Counted from the stretch's first letter, positions 36,601-47,770 are shown. The stretch is 64,000 nucleotides of DNA from Malania oleifera (GCF_029873635.1 NC_080419.1:80460931-80524930), one strand, 5' to 3'. Notes: generated by a model from the letters alone, not told the origin. A program made the numbers and translations.

Positions 36601-37784
36601 TCGATCAACCACCTGGATATGTAAAGAAGGGCAAAGAAGATAGAGTGTACAAGTTGAAGAAAGCACTCTATGGCTTGAAGCAGGCGCCTCATGCGTGGAA
36701 CATGAGGATTGATGACTACTTCCAGAAGAATGGATTTGAGAAGTGTCCCTACGAGCATGCACTATACATAAAGATAGAGACAGATGGAAGCATGTTGATA
36801 GCTTGCCTATATGTTGATGATCTGATCTTCACCGGCAACAATCCAGAGATGTTTGCCGCTTTCAAGAGGAGCATGGTCAAAGAATTTGAAATGACGGATA
36901 TTGGCCAGACGGCTCACTTCCTTGGCATAGAAGTCGTGCAAAGCGAGAAAGGAATTTTCATCTCCCAGAGCCACTATGCAAAAGAAGTATTGAAGAAGTT
37001 TGGGATGGACAAATGCAACTTAGTGACAACTCCAGTTGAAATAGGATTGGAGTTGAGAAAGAATGAGCAAGGAAATGTTGAACCCACATATTTTAAGAGT
37101 TTGGTTGGAAGCTTGAGGTATTTGACATGCACCAGACCAGAAATACTCTATGGAGTTGGATTTGTTAGCAAGTACATGGAGACTCCTGACCAGTCCCACC
37201 TGAATGCAGCAAAAAGGATACTCCGATATGTCAAGGGTACCATCACCGACGGTATGTTTTATTCATCAAGAGGTGATTGCAGACTTATTGGCTATTCAGA
37301 TAGCGATTGGGGAAGAGATCTTGATGAAAGAAAAAGCACGACTGGATTCACATTTTTCATGGGAGATACAACGTTTACATGGTCTTCAAAGAAGCAACCC
37401 ATCGTAACATTGTCATCATGTGAAGCTGAGTATGTTGCTGCCAGCTCGGCTGTTTGTCATGGTATATGGATTAGGAATATACTGAAGTATTTGGGATTTC
37501 TTGAAAATAATCCCACAGAAGTTTACATCGACAACCGATCAGCGATTGCACTTGCAAAAAATCCAGTTTACCATGAAAGAAGCAAACATATTGATACTCG
37601 GTATCATTTTATCAGGGAGCATGTAAAGAAGAACGAAGTGGAATTGATATCTTGCAGAACATATGATCAGATTGCTGACATTTTCATAAAGTCACTCAGA
37701 CATGATATTTTTGCAAGATTGAAGACAATGCTCGGAATGACAAAGTTAGGAGAGTCAAGTTTAAGGGGGGATGTTGAAGATTAA
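33633..37784 (+). pseudogene. Copia-II gag-pol polyprotein with six in-frame stops
   Basis: One frame of about 1,384 codons from MANGTIQSVIPKLTRENYDN to a stop 13 bases inside the 3' LTR. Domains in order: gag (UBN2 type, RENYDNWSIQMRAFL), CCHC knuckle (CYNCHKYGHYSNEC, about 34531-34572), protease (YLDSGASNHMTG), GAG-preintegrase (WHLRYGHL...CESCILSKQ), integrase ([22 protein letters not shown]), RT (YQLDVKSAFLNGFLEEGIY, CLYVDDLIF) and RNase H (TLSSCEAEYVAASS). Stops are at 33828 (TGA), 34437 (TGA), 35538 (TAA), 36045 (TAA), 36402 (TAG) and 36441 (TAA). Each is one C-to-T or G-to-A change from a plausible sense codon. Other residues, including visible catalytic ones, look conserved. Not translatable as one protein. 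Confidence 0.93.
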
Positions 37785-38108
37785 ACTTGAGAACAGTGGG
37801 ACGGTATTTTGACTGCAGAAGCTTCATCAACGGGCAGCCCACCTCCATTGAAGTTAAGCAAAATTTGGCCACCAACCTTACCAAACTTCCCACCATTGTT
37901 GATTATTTGTTTTCTGTAATTGCTATAAATAGGTGAGTGTGTGTGCATTGTAAATGTGTGGTGTGTTGAGAGTGTAAAGCCAGTGAGAGAGAAAGAGAGA
38001 GAGTTGCTTCCTCTATGTATTGTTTCTGATTGAAATAAATTGTTCTTGAATTTATCCTCACTGAGTTTCAGTCACAACCAGTGACTGAGTGTTCCTCTCC
38101 ACCCATCA
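37772..38108 (+). repeat. 3' LTR of Copia-II
   Basis: 337 bp, same length as the 5' LTR. I count three differences (in CATCAACGGGC, AAAGCCAGTG and CCTCTATGTA). Confidence 0.93.
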
Positions 38109-38113
38109 ATAAT

Positions 38114-38430
38114 ATATTTGGGAACAAATGGAGCAAACATGATGATCCATCCATGAATTTATGAAAATTAATTGGAAAACACAAATATCAATCACATCTA
38201 AAAAGCATACATGTGCCCACCTACTCTACCTAGTTTACTGTTGCTGAATGGACTAATGACTCACAATAGCTTTACGAATAGATGTAATGGCCTAATAGCT
38301 AACAGACAAATCTATGGGATCATCTTTCTAGTACTATATGAAGTTGTAATTTATATGATGATAAATTTTAAAAATTGCACAAATAATATTGCATAGTGCA
38401 AACTTATAAACTAAACATTTACATACAATC
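38114..38430. other. Intergenic spacer between Copia-II and the RLP 3' end
   Basis: About 320 bp of AT-rich sequence. No feature recognised other than the ATAAT target duplication at its left edge. Confidence 0.5.
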
Positions 38431-38665
38431 TTTTTTTTTGAATAATGCAATCTTTATTGATATGCCCTCACTTTTGGCGGAGGAATACCGTGGTTATAAG
38501 ACAAACATTGGGAGATTACAGATAAAGAAATTAAAGTCCTCCCAAAAACAACACCAACAACCAACCAAACCAAGACCACAAATTTAAACAATGCTAAATA
38601 AGAAACAAATCTAAACAGGCCTAGATAAAAACACAAAAACTTTAAACAAATCTAAACCCACCAAA
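38431..38665 (-). mobile_element. LINE 3' end forming the 3' end of the RLP gene
   Basis: On the minus strand it reads GGTGGGTTTAGATTTGTTTAA, then a spacer, then AACCACGGTATTCCTCCGCC, AAAAGTGAGGGCATATCAAT, AAAGATTG and a poly(A) tract. It parallels the LINE 3' region at 57711-57985 over its full length, apart from an ATA-repeat expansion there. It provides the last codons, the stop and the whole 3' flank, with an AATAAA signal (about 38450-38457, minus), of the RLP gene. I see no target duplication. Confidence 0.82.
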
Positions 38666-41600
38666 CAACTTGTATTTCAAGTCATCTAAGAATTGAAAAT
38701 AGGCCAATCTCCAAACCTTGTTCAACATTAAAGGACCCAAAACAGCCCAAAAACCCACAACAAATCCAAATGGCATGCCCGAATAGAACCACCTCATATC
38801 AATCCATCCATCTCTTTCATTGTGCCAACTTGGTTTTCGAACTAGAGGTGTTTCAGTTTTTGTGCATTCATCTACCAATGGTAGACCACAGAGCTCATGG
38901 TTGCCAATGAAACTGAGCGGAGGGAAGCCTTGGATCTGGGTACTTAAAGGAATTCTGCCCGATAAGTTATTGTATGACAAATTTAAATATTCCAAGAATG
39001 TCAAACTTGACATACTTTGAGGAATTATGCCTGAAAGTTTATTCATTGATAAATCAATAGACTCCAGTGATGTCATGTTGCCAATTTTATCTGGGATCTT
39101 TCCTTGAAGTTTGTTCATGGATAGGTTTAGGGATAACAAACCTTTAAGATGGGTCAATTCTACAGGGATCTCTCCATACAAGTTGTTGCATGAAATGTCA
39201 ATGCTTGTTAATTGAGGGAGAGAAGTGCTGAATTCATACATATATTGCTTTATCACAACCATTGCTTTATCAAAGTATCCTGTATCATTGTACAAAAAGT
39301 ATTTCAAATTTTTTGTTTTGTTAATCATTGCGCTGTAATTACCAAAGCATGTTGGAATGGCTCCAGAGAGATTGTTTTGTGCAAGGTCCAAGATTTGAAG
39401 AGAATAGAGTTGACAGAGCTGGATGGAAATACTGCCACTCAACTTATTTGTGTGAAGAATAAGGACTCGAAGAAGGGGTAGGCTTTCTCCTATCAATAAC
39501 GGTATTCTTCCAGAAAACTTATTTTCACTAAGATCCAAAACTTGTAAATAATGAAAACTTGGCAATGTCGTAGACAAGTTTCCATAGAGCTTGTTCTTGC
39601 TCAAGTGTAGTGATCCAAGCCAAGTTAGAGAACCCATGGAACTTGGTATTTTTCCTGCCAAATTATTTTTCTCCAATCGTAATACCAATAAATTTTTCCA
39701 ATTCATCCAACAATTAGGAATTTCTCCAGACAAAAAATTTTTTGATAGATCCAACGATAATAAATTAGCTTCCTTATCTACCATTTTATTGCACAAGAAG
39801 GGAACAAGAGATCCATTCAAGTAATTATTTGAAAGATCTAAATAGCTGAGTTTAGCAGGCATAGGAGGCAACGGGCCATGGATCTGGTTTTGAGATAGAT
39901 CCACATAGGAAAGTTGAGACATATTGGAAAAGCCAGTTGGGATTTCACCTAATATTGAAGCATTTATGAGGTTTAAATATTCCAATTCCCTCTTTGTTTG
40001 AAGCCATGAAGGAAATAATTGAGGTCCCATATGACATGAGCTCAGTGAAATTTTTCTTAGTTGAAATGGAGGAATCCAATTGGGGCTTATTTTGAAGGCC
40101 AATGGGTTTGAATCAGCACGGAAAACAGTCAGTCTTGCCAGATTTGCGAAGTGAACTTCTGAAATAGTGCCTTCCAAGGAATTGTTAGAGATGTCCACAC
40201 TTTCTAATTTAGAGAGACTCCCAAGAGTTTCTGGAATACTCCCATTGAAAAGATTGGAATAAATTTGTAAGCTCCTCAAGGATGATAATTTCCCTATAGA
40301 CACAGGAAGTGGCCCTGAAATGGAGTTTTGGGAAATATCAAGCACGGACAAACTTTTAAATTCTCCGAAATGCTTGGGCAATTGGCCTGACTCCAGTGTT
40401 TCCTTGGCGCACGAATCAAATGAATAATCTCCAAAAATTTCAGAAATATCTCCACTGAGTTGGTTCCCTGCCAAATCTAAAACTCTCAAATTGAAGAGGT
40501 TTCCCAAGGATGTCGGAATCCGTCCTTCAAAGTCATTGCCAGATAACCGGAGTTTTGTGAGTGATTTCAGGTTGCCAATAGCACCAGAAATTGATCCTTG
40601 AAAATGATTGGAAGAAAGATCGAGTTTTGTGAGTGATGTCAGGTTGCCAATAGCACCAGAAATTGATCCTTGAAAATGATTGGAAGAAAGATCGAGACTC
40701 TGGAGGTCGGTCATCTCATACAACCACTCTGGTATTGCAAAGTTGAATTGGTTACTAGCAAGATTAAGGAACCGAAGAGTAGTGAGGTTCCGTAGAGGGG
40801 CGGGAAGCAAACCAGGAATTTGGTTTTCACTCAGATCAAGGGAAGCAATAGAAGAGAGACCAGAAAACCAGTTGGGTGTGGTAGAGTTCAAATTGCAATA
40901 TGAAAGGTCCATGAATCGAAGAGTAGAGGACATGTTCTGAAGATATATTGGAATTGAACCCTCTGTAAAATAGGCGCCACGCAGATTGAGTGAAACAAGA
41001 GAAGTGAGACTGGAGAGCCAAGCAAATGTGGAAGAATTCATGAAAGAGTTATAGGAGAGATCAAGAGCGACAAGGGAAGAAAAATTGACATGAGAAAGAG
41101 GAAGATTATGGCTGAGGGAACAATCACTCAAGAGCAACGTGGATAAGGAAGGGAGGATGTTCATTGCCTGAAGCCAATTATTAGATGCCCGGCTGAGATT
41201 GACAGAGCTCATGTCGAGGAATTCAATTGAGGAGAGATGAGAAATCCATCTTACGTCGTCTGTAACGTACAAACCAGAATTCCAGCAACTATCAAGAGAG
41301 AGCAAGCTTGAAAGATTCCCAAGTTGAGGAGGAATGGGGCCCACAAATCCCGCAGAAGAAAGGTTAAGATAAGCGAGATTGGTGAGGGAACCAAAGAACT
41401 GTGGAATCTGAAGTCCCTGAAAATGATTGTTACTCAAGTCCAGATGCTGAAGATGTTTCAATTGCAGCAAAGAGCCGCTTATTTTCCCACCCAAACTGGA
41501 CCCCTCATCAGTCGCAGCAACCAATGACTGATAATCATAATCATCATCATCATCAAGAGGGAATGGATTGGAGAGGTTGAGATGGATGACATGGCCAGTG

Positions 41601-41803
41601 GTGTTGTGGCAGCGAACTCCTGTCCACCTGCAGCAATCTTCACCAACCCAAGAAGAGAGGCGGTTGGAAGGATCGGTGAGATATTGCTTAAAGTGCAGAA
41701 GGGCTTCTCTCTCCTCTGCCTTACAATGGGTGGCATTTGAATTTACTCCATCCCAAGAAATCAATGTAAAAACAATCCCCAAAACTGCAGCTGAGTATCT
41801 CAT
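38642..41803 (-). CDS. LRR receptor-like protein (RLP, Cf/EIX type)
   Basis: Single-exon gene of 1,053 codons. The first in-frame ATG is at 41801-41803. An open frame extends 14 codons upstream to a TTG, but only the ATG places a signal peptide (MRYSAAVLGIVFTLISWDG) at the N-terminus. Then come the cysteine-pair LRR cap (residues ~27-75, HCKAEEREALLHFK and EDCCRWTGVRC), roughly thirty extracellular LRRs with LxxLxLxxNxLxGxIP spacing, an island (~880-910, VVIKQYMYEFS) before the last four LRRs, a C-cap (FIGNHELCGLPL), a transmembrane helix (~1005-1031) with GxxxG motifs (GMPFG, GFVVG) and a 22-residue tail. No kinase domain. Such proteins sit in the plasma membrane, sense apoplastic ligands and signal with SOBIR1/BAK1-type kinases. 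The tail has a YFQF (YxxPhi) motif, as in EIX receptors. Oddities: a recent 72-bp LRR duplication, an apparently shortened LRR near 40390, and a LINE-derived C-terminus. Ligand unknown. Confidence 0.93.
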   Translation of the reverse strand: MRYSAAVLGIVFTLISWDGVNSNATHCKAEEREALLHFKQYLTDPSNRLSSWVGEDCCRWTGVRCHNTTGHVIHLNLSNPFPLDDDDDYDYQSLVAATDEGSSLGGKISGSLLQLKHLQHLDLSNNHFQGLQIPQFFGSLTNLAYLNLSSAGFVGPIPPQLGNLSSLLSLDSCWNSGLYVTDDVRWISHLSSIEFLDMSSVNLSRASNNWLQAMNILPSLSTLLLSDCSLSHNLPLSHVNFSSLVALDLSYNSFMNSSTFAWLSSLTSLVSLNLRGAYFTEGSIPIYLQNMSSTLRFMDLSYCNLNSTTPNWFSGLSSIASLDLSENQIPGLLPAPLRNLTTLRFLNLASNQFNFAIPEWLYEMTDLQSLDLSSNHFQGSISGAIGNLTSLTKLDLSSNHFQGSISGAIGNLKSLTKLRLSGNDFEGRIPTSLGNLFNLRVLDLAGNQLSGDISEIFGDYSFDSCAKETLESGQLPKHFGEFKSLSVLDISQNSISGPLPVSIGKLSSLRSLQIYSNLFNGSIPETLGSLSKLESVDISNNSLEGTISEVHFANLARLTVFRADSNPLAFKISPNWIPPFQLRKISLSSCHMGPQLFPSWLQTKRELEYLNLINASILGEIPTGFSNMSQLSYVDLSQNQIHGPLPPMPAKLSYLDLSNNYLNGSLVPFLCNKMVDKEANLLSLDLSKNFLSGEIPNCWMNWKNLLVLRLEKNNLAGKIPSSMGSLTWLGSLHLSKNKLYGNLSTTLPSFHYLQVLDLSENKFSGRIPLLIGESLPLLRVLILHTNKLSGSISIQLCQLYSLQILDLAQNNLSGAIPTCFGNYSAMINKTKNLKYFLYNDTGYFDKAMVVIKQYMYEFSTSLPQLTSIDISCNNLYGEIPVELTHLKGLLSLNLSMNKLQGKIPDKIGNMTSLESIDLSMNKLSGIIPQSMSSLTFLEYLNLSYNNLSGRIPLSTQIQGFPPLSFIGNHELCGLPLVDECTKTETPLVRKPSWHNERDGWIDMRWFYSGMPFGFVVGFWAVLGPLMLNKVWRLAYFQFLDDLKYKLFGGFRFV
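40550..40693 (-). repeat. 72-bp tandem duplication of one LRR in the RLP gene
   Basis: Units 40550-40621 and 40622-40693 differ at one base (GATTTCAGG versus GATGTCAGG). Each encodes one 24-residue LRR (LDLSSNHFQGSISGAIGNL plus linker). The duplication keeps the frame and adds one repeat to the receptor's solenoid. Confidence 0.95.
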
Positions 41804-41895
41804 TGAGATATACCAACAAAATCCAACTTCAATTCTTCTAGGCAAAGGAGCTGTTTTGTTCTTTGAATTTGAAGATAAGAAGTAGCTTGCATTTA

Positions 41896-41908
41896 CATTT
41901 ATATATAG
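41896..41908 (-). promoter_or_regulatory. TATA box of the RLP gene
   Basis: The minus strand reads CTATATATAAAT about 95 bases upstream of the ATG at 41803. It is conserved in the pseudogene flank (about 26987-26999). Position and sequence fit a plant core promoter. The transcription start was not determined. Confidence 0.6.
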
Positions 41909-42119
41909 GGTGGGGAAGGAATGAAGCCACTGCTAGAAAATTATTAATTTGATGTTCTGAGTCAAGGTCCTGATTAAATTTGTAATTTCAAAATATGGTT
42001 TATCCACAAGAAATTCTACTTTCAAATGCTTTTTTTTTTTTTAGTAAAAAATTTTGAATAAATAAATAAATATATTTATAAGTAAATTTTTACATAATTT
42101 TAATGTGGTCTCAATTACT

Positions 42120-43880
42120 CCTTGGAACAAATCTCACAAAACCAACTAATTAACCAAAAAAAATAAAAATAAAAAATAGACTCAGCTCCAAGTTCAGAAC
42201 AAATAAATAAATCTAATATAGAAATCCTCTCAGGCCAATCAAAATAGTGAATTAAATTTGAAATTGCATATAAAAAGTGAAGGGTTGAGACTGCAGAGAA
42301 AGGCTTATGGGAAAAAGGAAAAATTAATGTAGTTTCAAAATAAAGACTTCTTATGACATGATAGATAAAATAAGATTTTTATTTTATTTTATTATTTTAA
42401 GCACAAAAATTTTATTTTCCGCTCCCTCATGCCATGGGCTGTTGTGAGTACATAGCATATCTACAATTAACATCGCTCATAGTTTCAGTTTTCCCTTTAG
42501 GTGAGAACACTTTAATTTTTTAAATGGAGAAAGATACTTGCAATGCAATATTTGTCACTCTGTTCAATAAGAGAGCAAGATGCCCATGCAGGCAATCAGA
42601 TGGATGGAATTGTTGCCTTTGCATGAACTTTGTGAGATGAACAAGCAATGTGAGAAGATAAAGTTCCAAAATAAAACAACAATTCGATCTTGAAATCTGA
42701 ATTGTTTTGATTCCACTAAAGGAATTCAATAGATGATCTTGCAAAATGTCTATTAAACTTGAGTCCAGTAGAAGAGTTCCAGCTAAAGCTCAAAAAAGCA
42801 ACATAAAGAAAAGGTTTAGATGGAGAAAAGCAGGATAATGTCCAATTGTTTATTGACTATTCCTGTAAGGATAAAACTGGGCTACAACCATGACTACACA
42901 CGCAACTAAACAATTTAGCATGAAATCAATTTTCCTTTTTGACCAACATAGCCATCTAAACCATCATGACCCTGCAATGCCCCCAGGCATCTGAAATTTT
43001 CCCGAGCCTTAATGTCCCATAAATCATTGGGATACGCAATGGAAGGTTTTTATCATGTAAGACAATGAACTAGACATGATTCAAATTGACCACATCAGCA
43101 TTGATCTTAGGAGGGGCATGACTTCATAGGATTTCGGGATAGACGTGTTTGGCAATTTTTTTTTTTTCTTTCTTTCTGAAAAATCATAGGCATGTCATGG
43201 TCCCATTTGAAGTTAAGTTTGATTTGGTATATCACGATGTGATTGAATTGATGGAATGTCTTTTTTCAGTTGAATGGTTCATTGAGAACTTGGTAAAAAA
43301 TCACATTTGATTTGTTCAATTGTATACATCTGCTTATATTACTGTGAATTATCAAATGATTAATTTATCTTCTGAATATAAACAGCTAATCAGCTTAGAT
43401 GTTTTCAAGATGCATGCATGTGGTCTACACTTGCTCATTGTAACTAACCTCAGTAGGTCACATTGCACCTACAAACATCAAGTTACTTCATCTTTTTTGA
43501 AGCACTATGTTATAACAATTAGCAAAAAACTATTCACCGTGTTCAAGACATATTGTTTACATAAAAGCACTTTGTTGTGTAGGACATTGAACTCACTATC
43601 GCTTGCGCTACTTTCCAAATGCAGTCTCTCTTTGTGAGACTGCTTTTTCCACAGGAAGCTGGAGTCTTCAGTTGCCCTAAACAAGGGTCATGACCTTCCA
43701 TTCCTATTCCTACATTTTTTGTTCTTCTGAAAATAACAGATCATGTCATTGTAAAGAATAAATTGATTGTCCCGACCATTAATTGAATGATTTAGCATGC
43801 AGCCTTTTAGTTTTTTTTTTTTTTCTCTTTTGTTGATGTTGGTCTGAAGAGATTACTAAAAAGAATTGAACTTAAGATTG
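42120..43880. repeat. Duplicated non-coding module M, copy 3 (upstream of the RLP gene)
   Basis: Parallels 27480-29620 in the same order (CTCAGCTCCAAG..., CTGCAGAGAAAGG..., GCTCCCTCATGCCATGGGCT, GGTCTGAAGAGATTACT). From about 42850 on it differs from the other copies by frequent one-base indels. No gene recognised. Confidence 0.75.
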
Positions 43881-43889
43881 TGATCCGTA

Positions 43890-46520
43890 CTTTGATTTAA
43901 TGGGAATCTTATCACTGCAAGCTTCCTCTATTTTCCGTGTCCGACAGGTTTAGCACCGAAGCATTATGCCACCCCAGCAGTGGTGAGGCTTGATTGGTAA
44001 CTAGATTTTTTGGGCATATTGTCTTGGGGAATCAAAAGCACTGGTGCCTCAAGGTTTATGATTGAATAATTATAGACCTATTATGGAATATCAGAAGTAG
44101 CAAATGTTTTAGGCATAATATAATGAAATATCAAAGCATTTATTTTTTGTTGCTTGGTACCCTTTGAATGTTTTTTAATTGTCTATTAGATCATGGCAAT
44201 ACAATACCAAGGCCTCAGATGGATATACTAGCTACATGTGAAGGCTCTTGGCTTTGTAGGGAGGACAGAAGATGTTCCCCCCTTGCAGGCAATCAGAAGC
44301 ATGCAGTTGTCACTTTTCCATGATTTTTTTTGAGATATAAAAACAAGCAATGGGAGGATACAAAAGTTGTTACTTCGTTGAAACCTGAAGTGTTTTGATT
44401 CAATGATGCTGCAACCATGATGAGGTTGAAGACGGAAGATACAAGTGGTTTTGGAGCTGGTATAAAACGATATAAGTGATTTCCATGGGAGCAAATTGGG
44501 AAGGAAAAATCAAGATATTCATAATACATTCGAAATGATAAAACTTATCACTGTGTAATGCCTGCCAATGCTTAAGCCCAGGGTAGTTAAAGCCCTGTCT
44601 TGGAGATCTACTAATTCAAATTTAATTAGTGCATTATAAGATGTGAAAGCCATATAACTTGAAATTTCAAAAGCATTTTTATGAAATTTGAGTCTAGGAG
44701 AAGAATTCTAATTAAGCCTCACAACAAGCACACAATGAATGTTTTTCAAAAGATGGAAAACAAAGGATAAAGGGGCATGTGATTCCCATGAAGTGCTTAT
44801 TTGGAGAAAAAATTTAAGAAAAAGCGAAGAGACAATGTCTACAAATCTGAATTCCTCTAGTTTACACCCATGATCATGTAAAGCCAGGTAATATGAAAAT
44901 CAGTGCTCTTCTTGCCCACCAACAACACCTATAAGCAAACCACTCCAATCCCTATGACCACTCAACCATGCCATTGCAGCAATCTGAAAAGATTATTGAG
45001 CTTATTGTCCAATAAGATCACTGAGGAAAACAAAATGGAAATTACAATGGAAAGAAGCGTGAATCAAAATGAAAAATTTATTAGTTCTTTACTTCTGTGC
45101 ACTTTCTGCAATAGAAATTGCATGTGATCGTAAGTTGATTGGAGATATGATAGGTGCAGACAGCAGCACATGGCACAAGGGTTGGACTAAATAATTTTTC
45201 CTTTCTCTCTTAACTTTCGTCTGCAATCCCATGACTTGAGTTTACATATGCAATTTTGAATTGATTCTCTATTTTTTGACTAATGCACCTCAGGAATTCA
45301 CTGGACATCTCTTAAATTCTGCAAGCAGAGGATAAATGCTGCAAATATGTCAATGAAATTTGAGTTCAGGGGATGGATTCCCATTAAAGCTCACTCATGT
45401 TAGAGGATCGACGTATAGACAAAGAAGTAAAATAAATAAAGAAAAGTAAATTGAATTGGGATATATTGATCAACTGAAAATGATCCTATCTCCCCGAAAT
45501 TACATACACCATGACATCTTTCAAAGACAAAAACTTGAGAGGAATGTTCTGATCCAAACCTATAATGAATTCATCTCTTAACAAAACCAACTTAGTGGAT
45601 TTTGCTATCTGAGATTTCTATCCGATCAGTTTTTCCCCTCACAGAGTTATATGCATTTTCTAACACATATGACCTCCATAACTTGCTTGCTATAAACTTT
45701 TTTCAATTTTTTGTCTAGCAGAAAATGCCTTGTTTTTTTAATAACAAACTTCAAATATACAAATAATAAAGCATAAGTTTATAATCAAATAACAACATAA
45801 TTTAAAATGGGAGTTATATATTGTCCAAGAGAGCATGCTTTTGGTCCTAAAATGTTCTTCACTCTCAGATTACATTTGTTCCCAGTCCATTTATTCTCTT
45901 AGTGCTGTAGTGTTTGAAAATTCCACTTATGAGCCTTGTCCCACAATGAAAAATTAGAGTAAAGGCTGTCGGGTTGCTTATAGACATGGTTGGCCCAAGA
46001 CTCAATCAAGTTTAAGAATTTATGGTCAAGTTGGGGTTCACACCATGTGTTTTCAACACCCACCCTAACTCTTCCACTCCAGCACTAAAATTATAACCCA
46101 TCATTATAGTTATGAGACTTGGCAAATAAAAACTTAGACCATGTCAAAAACATTTACTATTGGTGGTGTATCTTTTCCTTATCCATATACTTAAACTTCT
46201 TCGGAGGCCTTGTCAAATCAAGTTACTACTTGGTGGTTACCATTGTTCAAGAATCTATGCTTGCATCACCACATTCGAATGATGAACTGTATTGTTTTTC
46301 CCGATTTGATGCTGCTGCCTTCATTTTCCTTTCAACATGTTACCCAGTACGAAAAAGAATTAGCCTAAGAACGGTGTTTAGGCATATTGTTTTAAGAACG
46401 GTAGAAGATGTTGGTCGGGCCTTGTAAGGCATATTGTTTCTTAATGCGGGAAGATGTCTATTTATATTTCTGGTTTACTAGAAGGATTCTAATTGAATCT
46501 CATCAGGTTTCCAAGATGTC
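43890..46520. repeat. Duplicated non-coding module S, copy 1
   Basis: Landmarks AGATATAAAAACAAGCAATG (44334), CACATGGCACAAGG (45167), TTAGAGTAAAGG (45954) and CACACCATGTGTTTTCAACA (46038) recur in order in copy 2 (50280-52690). A shortened third copy is at 54490-55830. The only open frames are short and not shared between copies. Confidence 0.65.
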
Positions 46521-46790
46521 ATTTCCCACACAGCACTCTCCAAAGTATATGATGTCTTCCCCTAAGCGCTAAAAATTTATGGGTCTTAGTGGCATGTTCA
46601 AATGACCAACTTTCTATGGATGAAAATCCTATAGAAATGTTTTGAATGCAATAATTCTCAATAAATGCTCCTACAATTTCACAGAACATAAAAAACCAAA
46701 CCAAAGCAATAGTGAACCAATAAATAAATCTATCTAGATATCCTATCAGCCAATCAAAATAGGGGTAAATTGAAATCAACATACTAAAGT
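46520..46790. repeat. Module M fragment, interrupted by a purine-rich tract
   Basis: Begins CACACAGCACTCTCCAAAGT like other M copies. It continues recognisably to about 46790. Module sequence resumes near 47685 (CTCACAATTAACATCACTCA). Confidence 0.6.
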
Positions 46791-47685
46791 CATTGATGAG
46801 CCTAAAACGGCTTCTACGCGAAGTAGAAAAACGTGGGATGAAGGAAGGGGATGGGGAGGAGCCGGGAGAGGCACGGAATTCCGACAAGAAAAGAAGGACA
46901 AAGGGGAAAGGAGGGAGGGCGGGGAGACAAACGAAAATTTCCCCCGGCTGACACGAGGAAGAGAAGCATGCACCCCCGAAGAGAAAAACAGAGATGTAGG
47001 AACAGAGGAAAAGGGAGGTGATTCAGAAGCTAAAACTCCAAAAAGGGGAGAAGGTGGGACGAGGCTCCATCACAGGCGTTCAATCAGCTTGGCGGGAATC
47101 AGAAGAGAAGGAGAAGAGTAATTACAGGTTTGGGCCCAAAGCACAAGAGGAAGGAGGGAGAGCGGATGAGCAAACAGGAAGAGAGGACAAAGGGGGGAGG
47201 AATAAAGGGGCAGAGGCAGAGAGAGAATTAGGAAGTGAGGGGAGGTGAGAAGGGAGGAGTAAGGAGGAAGAGGGGCAAAAGGGCAGGATAATGGAATCAC
47301 GAAGCAATGGACGAAAAGAGAGAAAGGAAGCAGGGGTGACCCCAACGTCCTGAGGTAGACAGGAGTAAGGGGATAGGTGGTGCAACCCTCCCGAACAAGG
47401 GAGCAAGCAGGGAGAACAGAAGAACCGGAAACCTCTCAAGCAGGGGTATGGCTCTTATATCTGATTAGGAGGAAAAAGTCGGGGGTATGAAAACACACTT
47501 ATATGTCCGGCGAGGGTAGAAAACCTAACGAAGGAAGGGGCTCAAAGATATCCGTGTCCGGAGAGCTCTTTGTATCTCCCCCGTCTCTACTTGTTTTTTT
47601 TCTTTTCCTTTTTTTCTCCCCCCCCGCTTTCCTTTCTCCTCCCTCCTAGATACCCTTTTTTTTTTTTCTTCCCTATCACATCTCA
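46790..47685. other. Strand-asymmetric purine-rich tract with pyrimidine-rich end
   Basis: About 650 bp strongly biased to A and G on the plus strand (GGAAGGGGATGGGGAGGAG and similar), followed at 47575-47670 by an almost pure C/T stretch. Its composition is unlike any neighbour. It replaces the middle of a module M copy. Open frames here are compositional. It could be an unrecognised insertion, a degenerated repeat or a consensus error. Confidence 0.6.
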
Positions 47686-47770
47686 CAATTAACATCACTC
47701 ATAGTTTCAATTTTCTCGTCTAGAGTAAGGAAGACTTTTCAGTCTACACACCACATTATTTCTCCTGCTT

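Larger units (their letters stand above)
32641..38108 (+). mobile_element. Copia-II LTR retrotransposon, young and structurally complete (5.5 kb)
   Basis: TG...CA element with 337-bp LTRs (32641-32977 and 37772-38108). It has the 5-bp target duplication ATAAT (32636-32640, 38109-38113), a primer-binding site TGGTATTAGAGC at 32979-32990 and a polypurine tract AAGGGGGG at about 37763-37770. By eye the LTRs differ at only three positions, so insertion is recent. The single polyprotein frame has no frameshift but six nonsense codons. Confidence 0.95.

Noticed and set aside
41804..41845. RLP start 14 codons upstream (position 41845)
   Set aside because: The upstream codon is TTG, not ATG. The ATG at 41803 places a normal signal peptide at the N-terminus.
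47018..47439. Frames in the purine-rich tract as genes
   Set aside because: Extreme composition, overlapping frames on both strands, no domain.
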